Source of the DNA: Halopseudomonas yangmingensis
GTDB lineage: Bacteria; Pseudomonadota; Gammaproteobacteria; Pseudomonadales; Pseudomonadaceae
Direction: 5' to 3'
NCBI RefSeq assembly: GCF_900114825.1
Contig: NZ_FOUI01000002.1
Location: 310,001-374,000, forward strand
Length of the DNA: 64,000 bases
The notes under the pieces were generated by a model that did no database searches, was not told the DNA's origin, and saw only the letters and a list, made by a program, of their open reading frames with translations. This document shows positions 53,731 to 64,000 of this stretch, in pieces. The position numbers and the translations under genes are program-made. Numbering within the stretch: the stretch's first letter is position 1; each line of letters begins with the position of its first letter.

Positions 53731-55061
53731 CTGCCAACACCGGCATTCTCGTAGCTGCCACTGATCAGCTCGTAGTCACCCGGCTGCAGGGTCAGGCTGA
53801 GCATGGAGTTGGTGCCGCTGCTGCCATCGTCATTTTCTTCCTCAAGCCCCTGACCGCGCAACTTGAGCAGGGTATCGAAGTCGGCGGACATCAGGTCAAT
53901 CCGGTAATTACCCGCCTCACTGATGCGCAGACGGGTTCTGCTGCTACGTCCCTCCTGCAAGTGTCCAAGCACCAGCTCGCCAACCTCGATCCGGGCACCG
54001 GCAGGACGCGCCTGCAGCAGATCGGCCTGCAGGGTAAACAAGCCGTTGTTGCCGTCCATCGAGGAGGCCTTGATGCTGTAACTACCCGCTGCGACCGGTA
54101 CCTGAATGCGCGCATCATAACCGCTGCCGGCACCATCATCGTCGACCGTGCTTACGCCTTCGCCATTCAGTTCGAGATAACTGTCAATCTCGCTGGAACG
54201 CATCTCCACCCGCAACAGTCCCGCCTCGGCAACCTGCAAACTGTATTCAACCGGCTGTGACAAGCCCATACCGGTAATCTGCTGGCCCAGCTGCAACTCG
54301 CCGCCATTGGTCAGGCTGACGCCCTCGGGCAGTTCGCGCCGGGTTACCTGCAGGCTGTAGCCACCAGCCCCGGTATTGTCGTAGCCGCCGGCCTGGATCT
54401 GGTAACTGCCGGGCTGCAGCATCAGGCTGAGTTTGGCATCGCTGCCACCGCCACTGTCGTCGTCAGTGGTATCCAGGCCATTGCCCTGCAGCTTTAACAA
54501 TGCATCGAACATGTCCGAGCTCAACAGCAGTTCGTACAATCCAGCCTCACTGACCGTCAGGCTGTAGGTATTGCCGGCGCTGCCGTCGCCCAGCACACCA
54601 AGGATTTCCGTGCCCGGCTGCAATGCGCCGCCATTGGTCACCTGAACCGGCTCCAGAGTCAGGCGGAAGGGGCCATAGGCCGTATCCGACGCGCCACTTA
54701 CTGACAGGGTATGCCGGCCATCACGTTCAGGCATCAGGAACAGGCGGCTGGCGGAGGGGCCGGCGACCGGCCGGCTATCCGCATCCAGCAAGACCAGTAC
54801 CGGCTCCTGCAAGGCACCGCTACTGCTCACCCGATACACCTCACCGGCGCGCAGGCTGACGAGGAAGGACTGGTAGCGCGAACCGTCATTCTGGTTGACC
54901 GGACTGCGCGTGGTGATTTCACCGGACAACTGTACCGGTGCGCCGCCTTGACTGGCTGGCTGCGTGACCTGGGTAAAACAGCCGGTGAGCAGCAGGGAAA
55001 GACTTACCGCGGCGCTCAGCGCCAGAACTGACGAAGGGAAAAACCGCTTGCTAGGGTGCAT
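53700..55061 (-). CDS. Repeat lipoprotein with PPC-like Asp-rich domains
   Basis: 453 aa. Signal peptide and lipobox LLLTGC put the acylated Cys at residue 28. Four beta-domain units follow: a divergent first (about 45-140) and three similar ones of about 105 aa, each with an EAGxYxL/R strand, a DxLLKLxGxGL segment, an acidic cluster (TDDDSGGG, VDDDGAGS, ENDDGSSG near 200, 307, 412) and a closing LQPGxYxI. This resembles bacterial pre-peptidase C-terminal (PPC) domains, usually attached to proteases, but no catalytic domain exists. ATG 55061 has AGGA 5 nt upstream. Calcium binding and a surface location are inferences. Confidence 0.8.
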   Translation of the reverse strand: MHPSKRFFPSSVLALSAAVSLSLLLTGCFTQVTQPASQGGAPVQLSGEITTRSPVNQNDGSRYQSFLVSLRAGEVYRVSSSGALQEPVLVLLDADSRPVAGPSASRLFLMPERDGRHTLSVSGASDTAYGPFRLTLEPVQVTNGGALQPGTEILGVLGDGSAGNTYSLTVSEAGLYELLLSSDMFDALLKLQGNGLDTTDDDSGGGSDAKLSLMLQPGSYQIQAGGYDNTGAGGYSLQVTRRELPEGVSLTNGGELQLGQQITGMGLSQPVEYSLQVAEAGLLRVEMRSSEIDSYLELNGEGVSTVDDDGAGSGYDARIQVPVAAGSYSIKASSMDGNNGLFTLQADLLQARPAGARIEVGELVLGHLQEGRSSRTRLRISEAGNYRIDLMSADFDTLLKLRGQGLEEENDDGSSGTNSMLSLTLQPGDYELISGSYENAGVGSYTLSVSAVD

Positions 55062-55135
55062 AGGAATCCTGTTGTTGGAAAAGGTCCGTATTCCGCAGGC
55101 CGCCTGACTGAAAGCCACCGGGCAGCAACAGAAAA

Positions 55136-55154
55136 GGCGCTGCCAGGCAGCGCC
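55136..55154 (-). terminator. Intrinsic terminator of the aguB-aguA transcript
   Basis: On the minus strand, GGCGCTGCC-t-GGCAGCGCC is followed by TTTTC, a classical stem and T-run, about 45 nt past the aguA stop. Confidence 0.8.
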
Positions 55155-55199
55155 GCAGATCACTATAGCGAGAATTCTGTACGCCACCAGCCCCTTGTC

Positions 55200-56297
55200 T
55201 CAGGGCGCTGGCTGCTGCTGGGTGATGCAATGGATATTGCCACCGCCGAGCAGGATTTCACGGCCCGGCACCATCACCACGCGACGATCCGGGAACAGTT
55301 GCTCAAGCAGCTCGCGGGCGGCCTGATCATGCGGGTCATCAAAGGCCGGAGCGATAATGCCGCCGTTCACTACAAGGAAATTGACATAGGACGCGGCCAG
55401 ACGAACGGACGGATCACGTGCCTGACTGCCCGGTACCCGATCCACCCCGGCGCACTCCTCGGCCGAGGCGTACAGTGGCCCGGGAATCGGCATGCGATGC
55501 ACCTGCAGCTCACGGCCGCGCGCATCGCGACTGGCCTGTAAAACCCGCAGTGCGGTCTGACAGCGCGCATGGTTGGGGTCATCCGGGTCATCGGTCCAGG
55601 CCAGCAGCACCTCACCGGGGCGCACGAAGCAGCAGAAATTGTCGACATGCCCGTCGGTTTCGTCGTTGTACAGGCCCTGCGGCAGCCAGATCACCTTGTC
55701 GATACCCAGATAGTCGGCCAGCTTCAGCTCGATTTCCTCACGCAACAGCTGCGGGTTGCGATTGGCATTCAGCAGGCATTCCTCGGTGGTGATCAGCGTG
55801 CCCTCGCCGTCCACATGGAAGGCGCCGCCCTCCAGCACAAAGCCCTCGGTACGGTAACGCGGACAACGCTCGAGCGAGAGGATCTTGCCGGCCACCTGAT
55901 CGTCGCGCTGCCACGGCCAGTACAGCCCGCCGTTGAATCCCCCCCAGGCATTGAAGGTCCAGTCGACGCCACGCAATCCACCCTGGCCATTGACCACGAA
56001 GGTCGGCCCGGTATCGCGCACCCAGGCATCGTCACTGCTCAACTCGACTACCCGGATGCCGGGATGGTCGAGCTGGCTGCTGGCATTGCCGTACTGCGCT
56101 GCCGACACCCCGACGGTCACTGGCTCGAAACCAGCGATCGCTCTGGCCACCTCGGCAAAGGCGGCCTGTGCCGGCTTGGCACCGAGCCGCCAGTTGTCCG
56201 GACGCTCCGGCCAGAGCATCCAGGTCTGCACATGCGGCGCCCATTCGGCGGGCATCCAGTAGCCATCGGCACGCGGGGAAGTATGCAGGTTGTACAT
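55200..56297 (-). CDS. aguA: Agmatine deiminase
   Basis: Hydrolyses agmatine to N-carbamoylputrescine and ammonia. 365 aa, guanidino-group-modifying fold: [35 protein letters not shown] and the catalytic Cys357 in GGGNIHC. Follows aguB by 2 nt. The regulator aguR, beside these genes in P. aeruginosa, is absent from the window. Confidence 0.97.
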   Translation of the reverse strand: MYNLHTSPRADGYWMPAEWAPHVQTWMLWPERPDNWRLGAKPAQAAFAEVARAIAGFEPVTVGVSAAQYGNASSQLDHPGIRVVELSSDDAWVRDTGPTFVVNGQGGLRGVDWTFNAWGGFNGGLYWPWQRDDQVAGKILSLERCPRYRTEGFVLEGGAFHVDGEGTLITTEECLLNANRNPQLLREEIELKLADYLGIDKVIWLPQGLYNDETDGHVDNFCCFVRPGEVLLAWTDDPDDPNHARCQTALRVLQASRDARGRELQVHRMPIPGPLYASAEECAGVDRVPGSQARDPSVRLAASYVNFLVVNGGIIAPAFDDPHDQAARELLEQLFPDRRVVMVPGREILLGGGNIHCITQQQPAP

Positions 56298-56299
56298 GC

Positions 56300-57178
<879 letters not shown>

Positions 57179-57233
57179 GGACTACTCCGAAAAATGGATT
57201 CACCGCCCGTTATAGGCCATGCGCCCACGGCTT

Positions 57234-58010
57234 TCAAACCTCATCGACTGCCAATGGCCGGTAACCGAAGTAATCCACCAGCAGGGCATACAGGTCAGGC
57301 CAGCATTCGCGCAGCGGCTGCGGGGCCTCGAAGAAATGCTCGCAGAGCACCGCGAAGAACTCCGCAGGATCCGCCAGTGCATAGGCATCAATCGGCAACG
57401 GCAGGCCCGACGCCTCGCGCCGACACAGGTCCTCCCAGGCTTGCTGCATCAATTGCGACCAGCGCTGCGGCGACACCCCGACTGGCAGCAGCGGTGCCCC
57501 ATTGGCACCCTGCTGGCGCATATCCAGCACATGCGCCAGTTCATGGATCACCACGTTGTAGCCGTTACCCTGACCGGAAGCCAGTATATCCGCCAGCGAC
57601 AGCACCACCGGGCCACGCTCCCAGGCTTCGCCGCTACGCTCGCTGAGCTCCTCGTGCACCACGCCGGCGTCGTCCTGCCACTGCTGCGGGCTGATAAAGG
57701 CATCCGGGTAGATGATCAAGGTACGCAGACCGGCGTAGGCGTCCAGCCCCAACTGCAAGACCGGCGCCACCGCCATGCCGGCGATGCGCAGGCGCAGCCT
57801 GTCATCCAGGTCAACCGGCTGAATGGCGATCAGGCGTATCCGTAACAAAAATCGCAGGGCCAGTTGCTGCAACTGCTGGCGTTGCGCCGGCGCCAACTGC
57901 TGCCACAGCGGCCAGTCGCCCAGCGCCTGTTGCCACAACGCTGCATCGACCTGCAGGCCGGCCAGTTGACGACCCTCGCGCCAGCGTCGCCAGCGGGATA
58001 GCAGGCCCAT
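57234..58010 (-). CDS. mtfA: MtfA-type zinc peptidase (M90)
   Basis: 258 aa cytosolic metallopeptidase of the MtfA/YeeI family, with the zinc motif HELAHVLD near residue 156, PDAFISP and DPAEFFAVLCEHFFE. E. coli MtfA binds the glucose-PTS repressor Mlc; a pseudomonad target is not known. It lies between spuI and aguB, same strand; spacing permits co-transcription with agu. Confidence 0.9.
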   Translation of the reverse strand: MGLLSRWRRWREGRQLAGLQVDAALWQQALGDWPLWQQLAPAQRQQLQQLALRFLLRIRLIAIQPVDLDDRLRLRIAGMAVAPVLQLGLDAYAGLRTLIIYPDAFISPQQWQDDAGVVHEELSERSGEAWERGPVVLSLADILASGQGNGYNVVIHELAHVLDMRQQGANGAPLLPVGVSPQRWSQLMQQAWEDLCRREASGLPLPIDAYALADPAEFFAVLCEHFFEAPQPLRECWPDLYALLVDYFGYRPLAVDEV

Positions 58011-58087
58011 GGCTCAACGCAGCACATCGTTGAATGGAAGGGAAGCAAACAATGAAGACACGGGGCAGCTCCGGAACTCAGCGCAAA

Positions 58088-58146
58088 TCAGGCCGGGCCC
58101 TGCCTGACAGATAGTGCCGGGCAGCCACTAGGGCCACTACCCGGCA
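58088..58146 (-). terminator. Tandem hairpins downstream of spuI
   Basis: TGCCGGG/CCCGGCA (58115-58121 with 58140-58146) and TCAGGC/GCCTGA (58088-58093 with 58102-58107). They lie just after the spuI stop; no T-run is visible, so at best partial terminators. Confidence 0.45.
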
Positions 58147-58157
58147 ACCGTGACCGT

Positions 58158-59552
58158 TCAGACGGTATGCAGGTACCACATGTATTCAAGATCGGAGATG
58201 GTCTTCTCGAACTCGTCCAGCTCGCTTTCCTTGCACCATCCAAATACGTCCAGATAGTCCTCGCCGATGTACTCCTTCATCACTGCGGAGTTCTCCAGTT
58301 CGCGCAGGGCATCGCGCAGGTTGCTCGGCAGAGTCGGCTCATGCTGGTCGTAAGCGTTGCCCTCGGTCATCGGCGGCGGCTCGATGCGGTTGATGATGCC
58401 GTGGTGCATGGCACTCAGCAGCGCCGCCATCAGCAGGTAAGGGTTGGCGTCGGCGCCGGCCAGACGGTGCTCGATACGCATCTGCTCGGGGTCGCCGCCG
58501 GGCAGACGCACCGCCACGGTACGGTTATCGATTCCCCAGGTCGGCGCACAGGGCACATAGAAGCCGGCACCGAAACGCCGGTAGGAGTTGACGTTAGGAC
58601 AAAGGAAGGCCATGTAATGGGGCAGGCATTCCAGCAGGCCGCCAACCGCCCAGCGAAGCATGTCACCGGGCTGGCCATCGGCGCCGGCGGCGAAGATATT
58701 GTGCCCCTCGGCATCCACCAGACTGATATGCACGTGCATACCATTACCTGCCTGGTCATGGTAAGGCTTGGCCATAAAGGTGGTGTCCATCTCGTGGTCA
58801 TAGGCCACGTTCTTGATCACCCGCTTGAGCAACACATTGAAGTCACAGGCTTTTACCGGGTCATCCACATGGTGCAGGTTGACCTCGAACTGGCCAGGTG
58901 CCGATTCGGCGACGATGGCGTCAGCGGGGATGCCCTGCTCGTGGGCAGCTTCGATGACGTCCTCAAGGAACTCCGCGTACTCGTCCAGATCGTCGATGGA
59001 ATACACCTGCACCGAGTTCGGCCGCTTGCCGGACATCGGCGAACGTGGCGGCTGCGGACGGCCAGTTATGTTCTCCTGGTCGATCAGGTAGAACTCCAGC
59101 TCAAAGGCCGCCATTACTTTCAGATCCATCGCGGTGAAACGCTCAACCACGCGCTGCAGCACATAGCGCGGGTCGGCAAAGAACGGCGTCTGCCGGTCCA
59201 GCTCGTACATGGTCATCAGCAACTGGCCGGTGGGACGCTTCTGCCAGGGCTCAATATTGAGGGTGCCGGGGATCGGCAGGCAAATACGGTCGGCATCGCC
59301 GATCTCCAGACCCAGACCGGTCTCTTCCACTGTGGTGCCCTGGATGTTCAGGGCGAAGATCGAGGCCGGCAGGGCAATGCCCTTTTCATAGGCCTTGAGC
59401 AGTGCCGAGCGGTCAATGCGCTTGCCGCGCACGATGCCGTTCATATCGGCAATCAGCAGGTCGATAAAATGGATGTCCGGATGCTCGGCGAGAAACGCCT
59501 CGGCTTCCTGAACGCTGGCGGGCGCAGCGCCCGATCCGGCTGGGGCTAACAT
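58158..59552 (-). CDS. spuI: Glutamine synthetase-like gamma-glutamylpolyamine synthetase (SpuI type)
   Basis: 464 aa glutamine-synthetase fold enzyme that ligates glutamate to putrescine or another polyamine/monoamine with ATP. FELEFYLID, NGMHVHISL, FCPNVNSYRRF-like and GADANPYL motifs are present, but the tyrosine adenylylation region of housekeeping GlnA is absent. AGGTGA lies 6 nt before ATG 59552. Divergent from spuABC as in P. aeruginosa; substrate specificity is inferred from the cluster. Confidence 0.92.
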   Translation of the reverse strand: MLAPAGSGAAPASVQEAEAFLAEHPDIHFIDLLIADMNGIVRGKRIDRSALLKAYEKGIALPASIFALNIQGTTVEETGLGLEIGDADRICLPIPGTLNIEPWQKRPTGQLLMTMYELDRQTPFFADPRYVLQRVVERFTAMDLKVMAAFELEFYLIDQENITGRPQPPRSPMSGKRPNSVQVYSIDDLDEYAEFLEDVIEAAHEQGIPADAIVAESAPGQFEVNLHHVDDPVKACDFNVLLKRVIKNVAYDHEMDTTFMAKPYHDQAGNGMHVHISLVDAEGHNIFAAGADGQPGDMLRWAVGGLLECLPHYMAFLCPNVNSYRRFGAGFYVPCAPTWGIDNRTVAVRLPGGDPEQMRIEHRLAGADANPYLLMAALLSAMHHGIINRIEPPPMTEGNAYDQHEPTLPSNLRDALRELENSAVMKEYIGEDYLDVFGWCKESELDEFEKTISDLEYMWYLHTV

Positions 59553-59741
59553 GGTGAGTCACCTGTATTTATGTAAAAAATATCAATCATGAATGTACAG
59601 CCGTGAGTTAATCCGAAAGCCCGCGCCTAGTCAATACACTGTCTGAACCGCCTTGCAGACCTTTGCACAGGGGCTCTGCCGTGCCTGCAAAGGGCGCATC
59701 AACGCACGAAAAAAGGGCAACCACAGGACGCTCAGCCGGCT

Positions 59742-59770
59742 TTGTACAATCGATTTTTTGCTGCTATCGT
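59742..59770 (+). promoter_or_regulatory. Putative spuA promoter
   Basis: TTGTAC (59742-59747), 17 bp, TATCGT (59765-59770), about 50 nt before spuA. TTGTACAA is also an 8-bp palindrome. TGTAAAAAAT occurs at 59770 and again at 59572 near spuI. Confidence 0.4.
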
Positions 59771-59819
59771 GTAAAAAATTGAACAACAACCGATCCTCAA
59801 CCATCTGACAAACCTGTTT

Positions 59820-60593
59820 ATGCCCTGCACACCGAAACCCGTCATAGGTATAAGTTGCTGTATCCAGCAGGTCGGCCCACACCCGTTCCATATGGCCGGC
59901 GAGAAATACATTCTGGCCGCCCAACTGGGTGCCGGCGGACTCCCCTTACTGATTCCTTCGCTGGGCAACCAGCTCGACAATCTGGCACTTCTCGACAGCA
60001 TAGACGGCCTGCTGCTGACCGGCTCGCCATCGAATGTCGAGCCGCACCACTACCAGGGCCCGCCGAGTGCCGAGGGCACCCACCACGACCCGGCCCGTGA
60101 TGCCACCACCCTGCCGTTAATCCGCGCCGCCATCGAGCGCGGCATTCCGCTGCTGGGCATCTGCCGCGGCTTCCAGGAAATGAACGTGGCGCTGGGCGGC
60201 AGTCTGCATCAGCGACTGCATGAAACCGGCCTGTTCCAGGAGCACCGCGAGGACAAGGAACAACCACTGGATGTGCAGTATGGGCCAGCCCATCCGGTGC
60301 GACTGAGCGAGGACGGCCTGCTGGCCAGCCTCTACAGCTACCGCCAACCCATGGTGAATTCCTTGCATACCCAGGGTGTCGAACGTCTGGCACCCGGCCT
60401 GCGCGTCGAGGCACAGGCCGAGGACGGACTGATCGAGGCATTCAGTCTGCCGGACGCCGCCGGCTGGGTGCTGGCCGTGCAGTGGCACCCGGAATGGAAG
60501 GTGCTGGACAACCCGTTCTACCAGTCGATATTTACCGCCTTTGGCAACGCCTGCCGGGCCTATCACGCTGCGCGCGCGCAGAGGAACCCATGA
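59820..60593 (+). CDS. spuA: Gamma-glutamyl-gamma-aminobutyrate hydrolase family (class I GATase-like)
   Basis: 257 aa peptidase C26 protein, PuuD-like, that frees 4-aminobutyrate or a related amine by removing the glutamyl group. Nucleophile Cys115 is in GICRGFQEMN; the His/Glu pair is in QWHPEW. No good ribosome site precedes the ATG. Overlaps spuB by 4 nt. Confidence 0.93.
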   Translation: MPCTPKPVIGISCCIQQVGPHPFHMAGEKYILAAQLGAGGLPLLIPSLGNQLDNLALLDSIDGLLLTGSPSNVEPHHYQGPPSAEGTHHDPARDATTLPLIRAAIERGIPLLGICRGFQEMNVALGGSLHQRLHETGLFQEHREDKEQPLDVQYGPAHPVRLSEDGLLASLYSYRQPMVNSLHTQGVERLAPGLRVEAQAEDGLIEAFSLPDAAGWVLAVQWHPEWKVLDNPFYQSIFTAFGNACRAYHAARAQRNP

Positions 60594-61936
60594 ACAAGAT
60601 CGAGAACTGGCTCAAAGAACACAAGATCACCGAAGTTGAATGCATGGTCAGCGACCTGACCGGTATCGCCCGGGGCAAGATTGCCCCGACCATGAAGTTC
60701 ATCTCGGAAAAGGGCATGCGCCTGCCCGAGAGCATCCTGTTGCAGTCGGTCACCGGCGACTACGTCGAGGACGACATCTATTACGACCTGCTGGATCCGG
60801 CCGATATCGACATGATCTGCAAGCCGGACGAGAACGCCATCTATCTGGTGCCCTGGGCGATCGAACCGACCGCGCAGATCATCCATGATTGCTACGACAA
60901 GAACGGCCTGCCGATCGACATGGCACCGCGCAACCTGCTGAAGAAAGTGCTCAAGCTTTACGCCGACAAGGGCTGGCAGCCGCTGGTGGCGCCGGAGATG
61001 GAGTTCTACCTGACCCGTCGCAACGAGGACCCGGACCTGCCGCTGCAGCCGCCGATTGGCCGTTCCGGGCGTCAGGAAACCGGCCGCCAGTCGTTCTCCA
61101 TCGATGCCGCCAACGAATTCGACCCGTTGTTCGAGGACATGTACGACTGGTGCGAGGCCCAAGGCCTGGATCTGGATACGCTGATCCACGAGGAAGGCAC
61201 CGCGCAGATGGAAATCAACTTCCGTCACGGCGACCCCTTGATGCTCGCCGACCAGGTGCTGGTGTTCAAGCGCACCATGCGTGAAGCGGCGCTGAAGCAC
61301 GATATGACCGCCACCTTTATGGCCAAGCCGATCACCAACGAGCCTGGCAGTGCGATGCACCTGCACCAGAGCATCATCGACCGTAAAACCGGCAAGAACA
61401 TCTTCTCGAATGCCGATGGCAGCATGAGTACGCTGTTCCTCAACCATATCGGCGGGCTGCAGCGTTACATCCCCGAGGTGCTGCCGCTGTTCGCACCGAA
61501 CGTCAACTCGTTCCGCCGCTTCCTGCCGGACACCTCGGCACCGGTAAACGTCGAATGGGGCGAGGAGAACCGCACCGCCGGCCTGCGCGTGCCGGACTCC
61601 GACCCGCAGAACCGCCGGGTGGAAAACCGCCTGCCGGGTGCCGACGCCAACCCCTACATCGCCATCGCCGCCAGCCTGCTGTGCGGCTACCTGGGCATGA
61701 CCACCGGCATCGAGCCATCACCGCCGGTCAAGGGCCGCGCCTATGAGCGGCGCAACCTGCGTCTGCCGCTGACCCTGGAGTCGGCGCTGGAGTGCATGGA
61801 GCAGTGCAAGGAAATCGAGGCAGTACTCGGCAGAAAGTTCTGTCGCGGCTATGTCGCGGTAAAACGCGCCGAACATGAAAACTACAAGCGGGTGATCAGC
61901 TCCTGGGAACGTGAGTTCCTGCTGCTGACCGTCTGA
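60590..61936 (+). CDS. spuB: Glutamate-putrescine ligase, glutamine synthetase family (SpuB)
   Basis: 448 aa, second glutamine-synthetase-type ligase in the cluster. PEMEFYLTRR, SAMHLHQSI, APNVNSFRRF and GADANPYIAIA mark the ATP/glutamate sites. GAGGA lies 5 nt before ATG 60590, which overlaps the spuA stop (ATGA). Together with SpuI it offers two ligases, possibly for different polyamines. Confidence 0.94.
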   Translation: MNKIENWLKEHKITEVECMVSDLTGIARGKIAPTMKFISEKGMRLPESILLQSVTGDYVEDDIYYDLLDPADIDMICKPDENAIYLVPWAIEPTAQIIHDCYDKNGLPIDMAPRNLLKKVLKLYADKGWQPLVAPEMEFYLTRRNEDPDLPLQPPIGRSGRQETGRQSFSIDAANEFDPLFEDMYDWCEAQGLDLDTLIHEEGTAQMEINFRHGDPLMLADQVLVFKRTMREAALKHDMTATFMAKPITNEPGSAMHLHQSIIDRKTGKNIFSNADGSMSTLFLNHIGGLQRYIPEVLPLFAPNVNSFRRFLPDTSAPVNVEWGEENRTAGLRVPDSDPQNRRVENRLPGADANPYIAIAASLLCGYLGMTTGIEPSPPVKGRAYERRNLRLPLTLESALECMEQCKEIEAVLGRKFCRGYVAVKRAEHENYKRVISSWEREFLLLTV

Positions 61937-61950
61937 GCGGAGGCCTGTTG

Positions 61951-63324
61951 ATGAAGTCTGCCGAAACCCTGAGTACCCGTCGCCTGCAGGAACTGGATGC
62001 CGCGCACTACCTGCATCCGTTCACCGACCACAAGTCACTGGGCGAGCGTGGTGCACGCATCATCGAACGCGCTGACGGCGTCTACCTGTGGGACAGCGAG
62101 GGCAACCGCATTCTCGATGGCATGGCCGGCCTGTGGTGCGTGAATGTCGGCTATGGTCGCAGCGAGCTGGCCGAGGCAGCCTATAAACAGATGCTCGAAC
62201 TGCCCTACTACAACAGCTTCTTCCAGTGCGCCCATCCGCCAGCGGTCAAGCTGGCGGCGGAAATCGCCGCACTGGCCCCGGCGCACATGAACCGGGTGTT
62301 CTTCACCGGTTCCGGCTCCGAGGCCAACGACACCGTGCTGCGCATGGTGCGCCGTTACTGGGACCTTAAAGGCCAGCCGGGCAAGAAGACCATCATCAGC
62401 CGGATCAACGCCTACCACGGCTCCACCGTGGCCGGCGCCAGCCTCGGCGGCATGCTACCGATGCACGAGCAGGGTGACCTGCCAATCCCCGGCATAGTGC
62501 ACATTGCCCAGCCCTACTGGTATGGCGAGGGTGGCGACATGGACCCGGAGGAATTCGGGCTATGGGCGGCGCGCCAGCTGGAAGCGAAAATTATCGAACT
62601 GGGCGAAGATCAGGTCGCCGCCTTTATTGCCGAGCCGATCCAGGGTGCCGGCGGCGTGATCATTCCCCCGGCCAGCTACTGGCCGGAAATCAAACGCATC
62701 CTCGGCAAGTACGACATTCTGCTGGTGGTTGACGAGGTCATTTGCGGCTTTGGCCGCACCGGCGAATGGTTCGGCAGCCAGTATTACGACCTGCAGCCGG
62801 ACCTGATGCCGATTGCCAAGGGCATGACCTCCGGCTACCTGCCGATGGGCGGGGTGATAGTTGCCGACCGGGTCGCCGACACGCTGATCGAACACGGCGG
62901 CGAATTCTTCCACGGCTATACCTATTCAGGGCATCCGGTGGCCGCCGCCGTGGCGCTGGAAAACCTGCGCATCCTGCGCGATGAGGGCATAGTCGAGCGG
63001 GTACGCACGGAGCTGGCACCCTGCTTGCAGAGCAAGATTGCCCGACTGGCGGAACACCGACTGGTCGGAGAGGTGCGCGGTGTCGGCATGCTCGGCGCCA
63101 TCGAGCTGGTACGCAACAAGCAGACCCGCGAGCGCTTCCCCGACAAGGGCAGCACCGGTACCCTGTGCCGCGACCTGTGTGTTGCCAATGGACTGGTGAT
63201 GCGCGCGGTGGGCGATACGCTGATCATGTCTCCGCCGCTGGTAATCAGTCCGGCGCAGATTGACGAACTGGTTGATACAGCCTGGAAGTGTCTGGATCTG
63301 GCTGCACTGAAACTGGGCGTCTGA
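61951..63324 (+). CDS. spuC: Putrescine/polyamine-pyruvate aminotransferase SpuC
   Basis: PLP-dependent class-III aminotransferase, 457 aa, converting putrescine to 4-aminobutanal with pyruvate as acceptor. GSGSEANDTVLRM binds the phosphate; VVDEVICGFGRTG holds the Asp; Lys is in PIAKGMTSGYLP. GGAGG lies 7 nt before ATG 61951; TTG one codon upstream is unlikely. Confidence 0.96.
   Translation: MKSAETLSTRRLQELDAAHYLHPFTDHKSLGERGARIIERADGVYLWDSEGNRILDGMAGLWCVNVGYGRSELAEAAYKQMLELPYYNSFFQCAHPPAVKLAAEIAALAPAHMNRVFFTGSGSEANDTVLRMVRRYWDLKGQPGKKTIISRINAYHGSTVAGASLGGMLPMHEQGDLPIPGIVHIAQPYWYGEGGDMDPEEFGLWAARQLEAKIIELGEDQVAAFIAEPIQGAGGVIIPPASYWPEIKRILGKYDILLVVDEVICGFGRTGEWFGSQYYDLQPDLMPIAKGMTSGYLPMGGVIVADRVADTLIEHGGEFFHGYTYSGHPVAAAVALENLRILRDEGIVERVRTELAPCLQSKIARLAEHRLVGEVRGVGMLGAIELVRNKQTRERFPDKGSTGTLCRDLCVANGLVMRAVGDTLIMSPPLVISPAQIDELVDTAWKCLDLAALKLGV

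Positions 63325-64000
<676 letters not shown>

Overview
This 64 kb window is a compact, high-GC gammaproteobacterial chromosome segment. It is almost certainly from the Pseudomonadaceae: the blocks pilMNOPQ-ponA, dsbB-algQ-algP, hemCDXY-algR-algZ-argH, hemB-ppk-ppx-trxA-rho-ubiD and spuI/spuABCD are all Pseudomonas-type. A marine-type Pseudomonas or Halopseudomonas-like species is a reasonable guess, but the sequence alone does not prove it. No rRNA, tRNA, CRISPR array, insertion sequence or prophage was seen. Most of the window is core chromosome; the more accessory part is about 7.5-20.4 kb.

Layout. 1-5 kb (minus): type IV pilus assembly operon pilM-N-O-P-Q, with pilQ running off the left edge. 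5.1-7.5 kb: PBP1A. 7.5-13.8 kb: a LysR regulator divergent from an acyl-CoA synthetase and a one-polypeptide biotin-dependent acyl-CoA carboxylase, with a large inverted repeat between the last two. 13.9-15 kb: LrgA/LrgB. 15.2-20.4 kb: an RND pump, its adaptor and a Tsx-like outer-membrane protein. 20.4-25.3 kb (minus): gpmI-envC-ctpA-yibQ, an envelope/glycolysis cluster. 25.5-28.4 kb: rhodanese-grxC-secB, dsbB, algQ, algP. 28.4-32.1 kb: TIGR02444 protein, ABC-F ATPase, SDR, YaiI protein. 32.1-35.6 kb: a signalling patch of frameshifted chemoreceptor, thioredoxin-like membrane protein and diguanylate cyclase.

35.7-45 kb: hemB, ppk (convergent with ppx), trxA, rho, ubiD and a ferredoxin-flavin reductase overlapping ubiD. 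44.9-52 kb (minus): AlgZ/AlgR, hemC-hemD-hemX-hemY and a thioredoxin-CcdA fusion. 52.1-55.1 kb: argH, a tiny CxxC ORF and a repeat lipoprotein. 55.2-64 kb: a polyamine block with agmatine to putrescine (aguB, aguA), an MtfA peptidase, gamma-glutamylation (spuI, spuB), glutamyl hydrolysis (spuA), transamination (spuC) and uptake (spuD, cut by the right edge).

How the genes work together. AlgZ/AlgR with AlgQ and AlgP are the alginate/twitching regulators of Pseudomonas, so the pilus operon and its regulators lie in the same window. Thiol-redox genes recur (grxC, dsbB, trxA, rhodanese, thioredoxin-CcdA fusion, CxC protein). The agu and spu genes together form a route from agmatine through putrescine towards 4-aminobutyrate and succinate. 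The most noteworthy observations are the single-chain acyl-CoA carboxylase cluster with paired operator-like dyads, the chemoreceptor frameshift at a G run, the 26-bp inverted repeat element, a probably leaderless ABC-F gene, and a lipoprotein built of about 105-residue Asp-rich repeats.
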